This document shows, piece after piece, positions 1 to 5,132 of a DNA stretch of 5,140 bases. The notes beneath the pieces were generated by a model that was not told the origin of the DNA, did no database searches, and saw only the letters and a program-made list of their open reading frames with translations. A program made the translations under genes and the position numbers. This stretch comes from Treponema sp. Lineage in GTDB: Bacteria > Spirochaetota > Spirochaetia > Treponematales > Breznakiellaceae. The stretch covers positions 1 to 5,140 of the forward strand of contig JAISOR010000210.1 of the NCBI GenBank assembly GCA_031275535.1, in the 5' to 3' direction. Position 1 is the stretch's first letter. Each line of letters starts with the position of its first letter.

Positions 1-16
1 GGAATCGCCCGGTCCG

Positions 17-721
17 TCAGGAAATCGCCGTTTCCAGGGCAACCTCCATCATCCGGGTAAAGGTGGTTTGCCGTTCTTCGGCGGTGGTTGCCTCGTGGGT
101 GATAAGGCTATCGGAGATGGTCAATATCCCCAGGGCTTCCCTGCCGTATTTTGCCGCCAGGGTGTAGAGTTCGGCGGTTTCCATTTCCAGGGCAAGGCAG
201 CCGAATTTAGCCCAGAGTTTCCATTCACCGGGGTCCTCGGTATAGAACATATCGGAAGAAACCACGGAACCGGCAAAGGGCTGCCAACCCTTGCTTACCG
301 CCGCATCGTAGGCGGTTTTAAGCAGGTTAAAGGAAGCCGTTGGGGCGTAATTTCTGCCCCCAAAGCGGATGGTATTGGCCCCCGAATCGGTGGACGCCGC
401 CATGGCAAGGACCATATCCCGGATCCGGATCTTCTCCTGGATAGACCCGGCGGTCCCGATACGGATAGCCCGCCGGACATCATAATCCCTGAATAGTTCA
501 TTTACATAGATAGAAATAGAGGGGATCCCCATCCCCGTACCCTGCACGGATACCCGCTTGCCCTTATACGTGCCGGTATAGCCAAAAATGTTCCGGACCT
601 CGTTATATTGAACCGCGTTTTCGAGAAAATTTTCAGCGATATACTTGGCCCGCAGGGGATCTCCGGGCAGTAAAATGACTTCCGCAATATCTCCGGGTTT
701 TGCCGCTATATGAACAGACAT
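17..721 (-). CDS. deoD: Purine nucleoside phosphorylase, DeoD type
   Basis: This 234-residue cytoplasmic enzyme should reversibly phosphorolyse purine (deoxy)nucleosides to free base and (deoxy)ribose-1-phosphate for purine salvage. It is a full-length member of the hexameric NP-I (PNP/UDP) family, close to the usual 233-239 residues. Visible landmarks match E. coli DeoD numbering: His4, the [14 protein letters not shown] block with Gly20 and Arg24, Arg43, Arg87, the LEMET segment with Met180/Glu181 for ribose binding, and catalytic Ser203-Asp204 with Arg217. The phosphate-site residue equivalent to Ser90 is Thr90 in IRIGTAG, which I recall also in Bacillus DeoD, so it should not impair activity. 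The ATG start has AAGGAG five nt upstream, and the stop is TGA. It lies 34 nt after recX and is probably the last or a late gene of the rplM operon. No terminator can be seen in the 16 remaining bases. Confidence 0.97.
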   Translation of the reverse strand: MSVHIAAKPGDIAEVILLPGDPLRAKYIAENFLENAVQYNEVRNIFGYTGTYKGKRVSVQGTGMGIPSISIYVNELFRDYDVRRAIRIGTAGSIQEKIRIRDMVLAMAASTDSGANTIRFGGRNYAPTASFNLLKTAYDAAVSKGWQPFAGSVVSSDMFYTEDPGEWKLWAKFGCLALEMETAELYTLAAKYGREALGILTISDSLITHEATTAEERQTTFTRMMEVALETAIS

Positions 722-755
722 AATTTCTCCTTAGCAATAATCCTACGCCTTCCTT

Positions 756-1442
756 TCATTCCTTGCAATGCCTGTTTTCTTCCCAAAACCACTGCACAAC
801 TGAAGGGGAAAAACCCTCATGTTTTAGCCGCTGTTTGAGGAAACTGTCTTTTCCGGCGCCGGAAAACCGCCCCGTTGCAGCGCTTTTTGTGACGCTTTTT
901 GCGACACTTTTTGTGACACTTTTTGTGAGGTACCGTCCGAGCAGGGCCAGTTCGTGTTCAAAATCAAGGGCCGATTTTAAGGCTGCCCTGGCGGTATCCC
1001 TGTCAATCCCCCGGTTGCTAAGGGCATTAAGGAGCTGCAGGGGGCTGTGGGCGCCCCGGGCAAGCCGGGATTGAAGCCACAGGCCGGCGTACCGTTGATC
1101 GCTTACAACTTCCAGGTCCGCCAAATGGGAAATCACCACCCGTATACAAGAAGGGGTATGGCCCCGGTGTTCGAGCTTCCGGGCAAGCCCCGCCCTGGTT
1201 TGCTCCGCCCGGGCAACCAGGCGGAGCGCGGCCCGTTCCGTCCTAAAGCAGGCCGCGGCAAAGCGGACGGCCTCAAGCTCATCCCCTAAGAGTTCCTTGC
1301 CGGGAAGAAAGAAAGCCCCCCCCTGCCAAAAAGGGGGGAGATAGGTGTGATTGAAGGAAAATAACGAACCGTCCGAGAGCCCAATCCTGGAAATTAAAGG
1401 TCCGGCCTCCGGCCCGGTCGTTTTTATGGATACTACCGTCAT
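756..1442 (-). CDS. recX: RecX family regulatory protein
   Basis: RecX binds RecA-DNA filaments and limits recombinase and SOS co-protease activity. This 228-residue protein has an N-terminal extension (about 1-65), then the all-helical RecX repeats. The first runs from about residue 68 to 112 (AALRLVARAEQTRAGLARKL, then HLADLEVVSDQRYAG) and the second from about 115 to 160 with the NRGID turn. A third, C-terminal repeat (about 165-224, ending in FLKQRLKHEGFSPSVVQWFW) is interrupted near 173-188 by a low-complexity TKSV/AKSV stretch made by tandem 12-bp repeats. RecX length varies widely between species, from about 150 to 265 residues, so 228 is normal. The start is the first ATG, 35 nt after the rpsI stop. 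Its Shine-Dalgarno is poor (only a GGCGG), so translation may depend on coupling to rpsI. An eight-G tract lies at codons 40-43. The gene sits with ribosomal protein genes rather than beside recA. Family assignment is confident; effect on the local RecA is inferred. Confidence 0.88.
   Translation of the reverse strand: MTVVSIKTTGPEAGPLISRIGLSDGSLFSFNHTYLPPFWQGGAFFLPGKELLGDELEAVRFAAACFRTERAALRLVARAEQTRAGLARKLEHRGHTPSCIRVVISHLADLEVVSDQRYAGLWLQSRLARGAHSPLQLLNALSNRGIDRDTARAALKSALDFEHELALLGRYLTKSVTKSVAKSVTKSAATGRFSGAGKDSFLKQRLKHEGFSPSVVQWFWEENRHCKE
882..929 (-). repeat. Four tandem 12-bp units inside recX
   Basis: Four adjacent 12-bp units (882-893, 894-905, 906-917, 918-929) differ at only a few positions; on the plus strand the common form is (a/g)ctttttgtgac. 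On the coding strand they encode TKSV-TKSV-AKSV-TKSA, roughly residues 173-188 of RecX. As the unit is a multiple of three, gain or loss of copies would change protein length without breaking the frame. The stretch falls between helices of the third RecX repeat, where a Lys/Ser/Thr-rich linker could be tolerated. Confidence 0.9.
1316..1323 (-). repeat. Poly-G tract (G8) in recX
   Basis: The coding strand has eight consecutive G covering codons 40-43 (Gln-Gly-Gly-Ala). On the plus strand this is C8 at 1316-1323, followed nine bases later by G6 (1333-1338), so the two runs can also form a six-pair hairpin. Slippage by one base would truncate RecX early. Confidence 0.85.
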
Positions 1443-1477
1443 GGACGGCCGCCATCAGGCGCGGAGGCCTGGCCTTG

Positions 1478-1870
1478 TTAACGCTTGGAGAACTGGAAAC
1501 GCCTGCGGGCGCCGGCCTGGCCGTACTTCTTCCGTTCTACCATCCGGGAATCCCGGGTCAGAAAACCATTGCCCCGCAGGGAGGTATAGTTAGTCTGATC
1601 AACCTGACACAGCGCCCTGGAGAGCCCGTGCCGGCAGGCACCGGCCTGGCCATTGGCGCCGCCGCCGTATACATTAATCAGAACATCAAACTTGTTTTCA
1701 TTCGCGGTAACCATGAGAGGCTGGCGCACCATATAGGCATGTTCCCCCTGGGGGAAATATTGGGCCAATTCTTTGCCATTTACCACAATTTTGCCGCTCC
1801 CGTCCCGAATATATACCCGGGCAACGGAAGTCTTTCTTCTTCCGGTTCCAATACCAAGATTCTTAATCAC
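1478..1870 (-). CDS. rpsI: 30S ribosomal protein S9 (uS9)
   Basis: S9 is a small-subunit head protein whose extended C-terminal tail reaches the P-site tRNA. The 130-residue product is full length. It shows the GTGRRKTSVARVYIRDGSG opening, the central YGGGANGQAGACRHGLSRAL block, and the conserved LTRDSRMVERKKYG segment. It ends in the invariant Gln-Phe-Ser-Lys-Arg tail, whose last Arg contacts P-site tRNA in known ribosomes. The start is GTG at 1870-1868, not ATG. It is supported by GAGGTG five nt upstream, sitting in the 12-nt gap after the rplM stop, and by the expected N-terminal length. It is co-transcribed with rplM, as in most bacteria. Nothing suggests truncation. Confidence 0.98.
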   Translation of the reverse strand: MIKNLGIGTGRRKTSVARVYIRDGSGKIVVNGKELAQYFPQGEHAYMVRQPLMVTANENKFDVLINVYGGGANGQAGACRHGLSRALCQVDQTNYTSLRGNGFLTRDSRMVERKKYGQAGARRRFQFSKR

Positions 1871-1882
1871 CTTGTCACCTCG

Positions 1883-2311
1883 TTATAACTCAATAGGCTG
1901 GGGATTCTGAGCCGCATGGGGATGCTCCATTCCCGCATAGACCTTGACGTTTTTCAGGAGCTTCCGCCCTAAGGGCCCCTTGGGAAGCATACCCTTTATC
2001 GCTAGTTCCAGTGGGGAAGTGGGATGACGGGTGATGAGTTTTTCAAAATTACTGGATTTAAGCCCCCCCACATACCCGCTATGACGATAATACAGCTTTT
2101 GTTGAGCCTTGCGGCCTGAAATCGCAATCTTATCGGCATTAACCACTACCACATAATCACCCATTTCCTGGTGGGGCGCGTAAATTGCCTTTTCCTTCCC
2201 CCGGACAATGGAGGCCGCCTTAGCCGCAACCCGGCCCAGGATCTTTCCCTCGGCGTTAATCACGAACCACTTCCGCTCCACATCCGCGGGTTTAATAAAT
2301 ACCGTCTTCAT
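1883..2311 (-). CDS. rplM: 50S ribosomal protein L13 (uL13)
   Basis: L13 is an early-assembling large-subunit protein that binds 23S rRNA. The 142-residue length is exactly typical. Recognisable blocks are RKWFVINAEGKILGRVAAKAA near residues 13-33, GDYVVVVNADKIAISGRKAQQK in the middle, the YYRHSGYVGGLK segment, and the C-terminal KGMLPKGPLGRKLLKNVKVYAG followed by EHPHAAQNP. The GYVGG has Val where Pro is more common, a minor variation. The ATG start has AAGG seven nt upstream. It is the first gene of the likely rplM-rpsI-recX-deoD operon, preceded by a structured leader. In E. coli L13 represses its own operon; whether that occurs here is an inference. Confidence 0.98.
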   Translation of the reverse strand: MKTVFIKPADVERKWFVINAEGKILGRVAAKAASIVRGKEKAIYAPHQEMGDYVVVVNADKIAISGRKAQQKLYYRHSGYVGGLKSSNFEKLITRHPTSPLELAIKGMLPKGPLGRKLLKNVKVYAGMEHPHAAQNPQPIEL

Positions 2312-2350
2312 ACTATAACCTTCGCTCGTGTTTCTATAAGATCAGGGGAC

Positions 2351-2381
2351 AAAAAAACGGGCCTTTATAACGGTGAAAGCC
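2351..2381 (-). terminator. Weak hairpin plus T7 tract in the rplM leader
   Basis: On the minus strand GGCTTT (2381-2376) can pair with AAAGGCC (2366-2360) with one bulged G and a nine-base loop. CG and seven T (2357-2351) follow. The shape is that of an intrinsic terminator or attenuator, but the stem is only six pairs with three A-T pairs. It lies 40 nt upstream of the rplM start codon, so it could either end ABC-F read-through or act as an attenuator inside the rplM leader. Confidence 0.3.
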
Positions 2382-2388
2382 GCTCTTT

Positions 2389-2434
2389 TGCCAGGGTCCT
2401 ACGGACCCGGATGAGGTCCAAGGACCCCCAGGCA
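2389..2434 (-). promoter_or_regulatory. Long hairpin in the rplM 5' leader
   Basis: The minus-strand RNA can fold into an extended hairpin. An outer UGCC/GGCA stem (2434-2431 with 2392-2389) and a small internal loop lead into GGGUCCU paired with AGGACCC. After one bulged U comes UGGACC paired with GGUCCG, closed by a seven-base UCAUCCG loop. That is about 17 pairs in 46 nt. A competing fold makes two short hairpins instead, GGUCC-UU-GGACC and GGGUCC-GUA-GGACCC. No T-run follows, so this is not a terminator. Its place upstream of rplM suggests a ribosomal-protein leader element, perhaps an L13 binding site; the folding is read by eye only. Confidence 0.55.
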
Positions 2435-2479
2435 CCCAGCATCCGGTTTGGCATCACGCGGATGTTTAAAATACAGGGT

Positions 2480-2517
2480 AGTATATAATACTGCCACAGG
2501 TCAAGGAAAAAAGTCAA
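2480..2517 (-). promoter_or_regulatory. Promoter-like AT-rich region upstream of rplM
   Basis: On the minus strand two TTGAC motifs occur (TTGACT 2517-2512 and TTGACC 2504-2499), followed by TATTAT (2490-2485) and TATACT (2485-2480). The -10-like boxes are not at ideal spacing from either TTGAC. TTGACC has a 17-nt spacer only to the poor box TACCCT (2481-2476). The two GTCAAGG direct repeats (plus strand, 13-bp period) and the AGTAT-ATA-ATACT palindrome (2480-2492) could instead be an operator. A promoter for rplM is expected here, but which boxes are used is unclear. Confidence 0.35.
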
Positions 2518-2552
2518 GGGGGCATGTGTTTAGTTCGGCAATTTTACATTTA

Positions 2553-4049
2553 TCAGTCCACAATCTTAAGCGTCGAATCCTGGCCCTGCCTATGGACAGC
2601 CCATTCCCGTTCCGTCAGCCGGGACAGAAATACCCCGTCGTGGCTCACCAGAAGCAGGGCGCCCTTGAATTCGGCCAGGGCCGCTTCTAAAAGACCCACG
2701 GAAACCATGTCCAGGTGATTGGTGGGTTCATCCATGATGATAAGGACGGGCTTGTAAAAGATGCCCCGGGCTATCATCAGCTTGCGGGTTTCCCCGGGGC
2801 TGGGTAGGGCCGAGCGGAAGAGCAGCCGGGGATCGGAGCCCAGCAGGGAAAACCGGGAGAGGATCTCTCCCCGGAACTTTTCCTCCTCCCGGAATACCGC
2901 ATCCTGAACGGCCCGGCTTTCTTCCGGCCCGAGTTCCTGGGGCAGGTACAAGAGGGGTGCGGAAATATGGGCCCGCACGTGCCGGATCAGGGTCGATTTG
3001 CCCGAACCGTTAGGGCCGGTCAGGGCGATCCGGTCCTCCGGCATAATAAGCAGTTCCGGGAAGGAAAGGCTTCGCCCTTCTCCCAGGGGGATCCTTCCCG
3101 CTTCAAGGGCAACGAGCCGATCCGCCCTGGCCTGGCTGCCCCCCAGGTTGAGACCCCGTTTCCGCTCGCTGGGGTTCACGGCCTTTTCCAGGGCTTCCCT
3201 CGTGTGTTCCACCCGGTTTTTCATCCGTTTATACTGATTGGCCCCCACCGTGTCCTTGCCGGAAAGCCGGGCCAGGTTGATCTTCCCCCGGCCGTCCCGG
3301 TCCTTGGGATCCAGCCCCCGTTTTGAAAGCCGGTTCCGGGAGCCTTCCACCACCCGGCGGCGGCGCTTGGCCTCCGCCGTGAGCCGGTCCTCCTCATCCA
3401 GCAGCTTTTCCCGGAGGCCCCGCTGTTCCGCCCGCTCCCGCTCTTCCTCCGCCAGCCCCCGGGACACGCCGCCGGGCCTCCGGGTGGCAAGCCCATTCCT
3501 AAGGAAAAGGCAGTTCCCGCAGAGGCCGTCCAGCAGGGCCCGGTCATGGCTTACCAGGAGGCCGATCCCCCGGTAGGTTTCCAGGGCCCCCCGGACCAGC
3601 GCCCCGGCTTCCGCGTCAAGATGATTGGTGGGCTCATCCACCGCCAGCAACGCGGGATTCCGCCAGAGGGCCGCCGCTAACTGAAACCGCTTCCGCTCCC
3701 CATGGCTCAGGGTTTCCCAACGGTAAGGCCAATCGGCTTCGATGCCGAGGCTGTCCATCAGGCGGCCCGCGGTATTATCGGCGGCAAAAAAAAGTTCCTC
3801 CCAGAATTCGGGGAGTTCGTCGGTACGCTGGGGGCAGTAGAGGCTATCATCGGGTCCCCGGATGCTTCCCGCGCCGGGCCGCAGAAGTCCCGCGGCAAGG
3901 AGGAGCAGCGTGGTTTTACCCGCGCCATTTTCTCCGGTAATGCCGGTCCAGCCCGGAGCAAGCTCAAGGCTGATATTTTTCAAAACCGGGGACACCGAGG
4001 AAGGATAGGAAAATTCAACGGAATTGAAGGATAAAAAAGAACGGGCCAT
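2553..4049 (-). CDS. ABC-F family ATPase (duplicated ATP-binding cassette protein)
   Basis: This soluble protein has two fused ATP-binding cassettes and no membrane segments, which is the ABC-F plan. Such proteins act on ribosomes as translation factors or antibiotic-protection proteins, not as transporters. Numbering from the ATG at 4049 (498 residues): cassette 1 has Walker A GENGAGKTT (39-47), signature SHGE (115-118), Walker B with DEPTNHLD (138-145) and switch His168. A charged linker of about 100 residues follows (about 198-300). Cassette 2 has Walker A GPNGSGKST (345-353), signature SPGE (417-420), DEPTNHLD (440-447) and His470. Both catalytic Glu are present. The EttA-type arm between Walker A and signature of cassette 1 is absent. 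An in-frame ATG at 4106 would add 19 residues. I prefer 4049 because GGAGG lies four nt upstream and the added residues resemble no cassette sequence. The gene has its own good promoter and long leader. Substrate and drug specificity cannot be read from sequence. Confidence 0.9.
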   Translation of the reverse strand: MARSFLSFNSVEFSYPSSVSPVLKNISLELAPGWTGITGENGAGKTTLLLLAAGLLRPGAGSIRGPDDSLYCPQRTDELPEFWEELFFAADNTAGRLMDSLGIEADWPYRWETLSHGERKRFQLAAALWRNPALLAVDEPTNHLDAEAGALVRGALETYRGIGLLVSHDRALLDGLCGNCLFLRNGLATRRPGGVSRGLAEEERERAEQRGLREKLLDEEDRLTAEAKRRRRVVEGSRNRLSKRGLDPKDRDGRGKINLARLSGKDTVGANQYKRMKNRVEHTREALEKAVNPSERKRGLNLGGSQARADRLVALEAGRIPLGEGRSLSFPELLIMPEDRIALTGPNGSGKSTLIRHVRAHISAPLLYLPQELGPEESRAVQDAVFREEEKFRGEILSRFSLLGSDPRLLFRSALPSPGETRKLMIARGIFYKPVLIIMDEPTNHLDMVSVGLLEAALAEFKGALLLVSHDGVFLSRLTEREWAVHRQGQDSTLKIVD

Positions 4050-4064
4050 GACGCCTCCGATGCA

Positions 4065-4095
4065 GGACCCGCCGGTCCCGAGAACCCGAAGGTTC
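4065..4095 (-). promoter_or_regulatory. Two small hairpins before the ABC-F start
   Basis: In the minus-strand transcript GAACC-UUCG-GGUUC (4095-4082) forms a five-pair stem closed by the very stable C(UUCG)G tetraloop. Three bases later GGACC-GGCG-GGUCC (4078-4065) forms a second five-pair stem. They lie just upstream of the GGAGG ribosome-binding site (4058-4054). If translation starts at 4106 they would be coding instead. They may influence ribosome access. Confidence 0.5.
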
Positions 4096-4140
4096 CATCG
4101 CGGCATCCCCGGACAAGTATCAATTTTGGCTGGGGGCCAT

Positions 4141-4185
4141 AAACAAAGGGAGCGCCGCGCGAGTGAGGGTCCGTCCCTTTTGTTT
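4141..4185 (-). repeat. Inverted repeat in the ABC-F leader
   Basis: AAACAAAGGGA (4141-4151) is complementary to TCCCTTTTGTTT (4174-4185), giving 11 pairs with one bulged base around a 22-nt GC-rich loop. Both flanks are A/T-rich, so the form resembles a bidirectional terminator, though only four pairs are GC-rich and the loop is long. Between divergent genes a plain terminator has no obvious transcript to end, which makes an attenuator for the ABC-F gene more attractive. Confidence 0.5.
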
Positions 4186-4199
4186 TACAGGCTGATCAT
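4185..4199 (-). other. Possible four-codon leader peptide (MISL) upstream of ABC-F gene
   Basis: On the minus strand ATG-ATC-AGC-CTG-TAA begins about 15 nt after the predicted transcription start, with an AAGGA about ten nt upstream. Its stop codon runs directly into the 5' arm of the 4141-4185 inverted repeat, so a ribosome held on it would cover that arm. This is the geometry of ribosome-mediated attenuation. Such short frames arise often by chance, so it is only a candidate. Confidence 0.2.
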
Positions 4200-4220
4200 C
4201 GTGTTTCTATCCTTGTTTTC

Positions 4221-4249
4221 ATAATAGCCTGTTTAAGGAAGCAGGTCAA
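4221..4249 (-). promoter_or_regulatory. Sigma-70-type promoter for the ABC-F gene
   Basis: On the minus strand TTGACC (4249-4244) is separated by exactly 17 nt from TATTAT (4226-4221), each one base from consensus. The expected start is near 4213-4216, giving a leader of about 165 nt before the ATG at 4049. This is the best-matching housekeeping promoter in the window. Confidence 0.7.
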
Positions 4250-4287
4250 GTAAAGGGACACCCGGCAATTTTCAGTTTAAATCTATG

Positions 4288-4326
4288 GAAAATTTTCGTA
4301 AACCGGTAAAAAAAATCCCGGTTTAC
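4288..4326. repeat. Palindrome and inverted repeat upstream of sigI
   Basis: A perfect 10-bp palindrome, GAAAATTTTC (4288-4297), abuts an inverted repeat of GTAAACCGG (4298-4306) and CCGGTTTAC (4318-4326), nine perfect pairs around an 11-base A-rich spacer. A shifted pairing of GGTAAA with TTTACC is also possible. The right arm overlaps the candidate ACCCCC promoter box, so this could be an operator. An RNA hairpin in an upstream transcript is the alternative. Confidence 0.55.
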
Positions 4327-4354
4327 CCCCCATTTTAGATCCCCGTCCTTCGTA
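4307..4354 (+). promoter_or_regulatory. Candidate SigI-type promoter for sigI
   Basis: An A-tract (4308-4315) is followed by ACCCCC (4325-4330) and, 20 nt later, CGTA (4351-4354). Published SigI promoters in Bacillus and Clostridium, as I recall them, carry an A-tract, a C-rich ACCCCC-like -35 and a CGWA -10. The pieces and their order match, but the spacing is a little long and unverified. No convincing sigma-70 promoter was found for this gene, although a TATAAG at 4358-4363 with a poor -35 exists. If correct, sigI drives itself, with an untranslated leader of about 40 nt. Confidence 0.45.
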
Positions 4355-4403
4355 TCCTATAAGGTTAAGTAAGTTTTTCCCGATAAAGAAAGGGGGATAA
4401 AAG

Positions 4404-5132
4404 GTGGCGGTAATAGAGAACGAACTGGTTTTTCAGGGGCAGTTAGGGACACGGCTGGAACTTGCCAAGACCGACAAACGGGCCCTGAATACACTGCTCC
4501 GTGACTATATGCCGTTTATCAAAAAATGCGTATCAGCCGTTTTCTTCAAGGACCAGGCAAGGGCGGACAACCTTACCGATGCCATGCTTGCCTTTGCCCA
4601 CAGCGTTCAAACCTATAACGGCGAACAGGGCGCATTTATCTCGTACGCGGCGGCGGTAATCCGCAACCGTCTTATCGACAACGCCCGAAAGGAACGGCCG
4701 GTACAAAATTTGCTTTCAGTCTCCGCCAAGGCAGATGAAAAAGGCCGCCCATGGGAAGCCGATATATCCTTGCAGGCTTTTTACCGGGCAGAGGAGGAAA
4801 ACAATCTGGGTCTTGAAATCGAAGCCGTCAACGGTGAATTTTCCCAATGGGGCTTTTCGTGGGCAACGCTCCTCAAGAAATGCCCCAAACAGGAACGCTC
4901 CCGCCGTATATGCCGGCGTATTGCGGAAACTGTGCGGGAATCCCCCGGACTGTTGGAAGTTACCCTGAAAACCCGCCAGCTGCCGGTTACCCACCTGGCC
5001 AAAATTTTCCCCCGAAGGGCCATAGAAAAATACCGGCAGTATATTGCGGTACTCATCATCCTGTCCCGGGGGGATTATCCCTATGTATATTCCTTTGTGC
5101 CCCAGTCTTTTACCAAGGAGGACCGCTTATGA
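4404..5132 (+). CDS. sigI: RNA polymerase sigma factor, SigI family
   Basis: This 242-residue protein is a sigma-70-superfamily factor of the SigI group, which in Firmicutes answers to heat or, in cellulolytic clostridia, to extracellular polysaccharide. Residues about 25-97 are a region-2 domain: DYMPFIKKCVSAV, then ADNLTDAMLAFAHSVQTYN, then FISYAAAVIRNRLIDNARKE, which should bind core polymerase and the -10 element. Residues about 139-232 match the special SigI C-terminal domain rather than region 4: GFSWATLLKKCPKQERSR, LPVTHLAKIFPRRAIEKYRQY, and the closing LIILSRGDYPYVYSFVP, which is the most diagnostic part. Length is typical. The start is GTG with AGGGGG seven nt upstream. The stop overlaps the next gene by ATGA, implying translational coupling to a probable anti-sigma factor that would hold it inactive at the membrane. 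The family call is firm from motifs; the signal sensed is unknown. Confidence 0.88.
   Translation: MAVIENELVFQGQLGTRLELAKTDKRALNTLLRDYMPFIKKCVSAVFFKDQARADNLTDAMLAFAHSVQTYNGEQGAFISYAAAVIRNRLIDNARKERPVQNLLSVSAKADEKGRPWEADISLQAFYRAEEENNLGLEIEAVNGEFSQWGFSWATLLKKCPKQERSRRICRRIAETVRESPGLLEVTLKTRQLPVTHLAKIFPRRAIEKYRQYIAVLIILSRGDYPYVYSFVPQSFTKEDRL

Noticed and set aside
68..496. 142-codon plus-strand open frame opposite deoD
   Set aside because: It is fully antisense to a clearly conserved enzyme and its translation shows no recognisable family or convincing start signal.
763..1289. Plus-strand open frames of 103 and 80 codons opposite recX
   Set aside because: They are Arg/Pro-rich, antisense to RecX, and reflect the tandem repeat and GC-rich codons rather than a gene.
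1443..1477. Small GC hairpin between rpsI and recX
   Set aside because: It has only four continuous pairs and no T-run, so it does not support a terminator between these genes.
2967..3576. Several plus- and minus-strand frames of 79-119 codons inside the ABC-F gene
   Set aside because: They are shadows of the ABC-F linker and second cassette in other frames, Arg/Ser/Pro-rich and without their own motifs.
4050..4106. Upstream ATG at 4106 as the ABC-F start
   Set aside because: The extra 19 residues resemble no cassette sequence and contain the two small hairpins, and GGAGG precedes the ATG at 4049. It cannot be fully excluded.
4120..4140. Six-codon frame (MAPSQN) just after the ABC-F leader inverted repeat
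   Set aside because: There is no Shine-Dalgarno before its ATG, so it is less credible than the upstream MISL frame.
4024..4224. 66-codon plus-strand frame between the divergent genes
   Set aside because: It overlaps the ABC-F start and its promoter, has no good ribosome-binding site and looks like no known protein.
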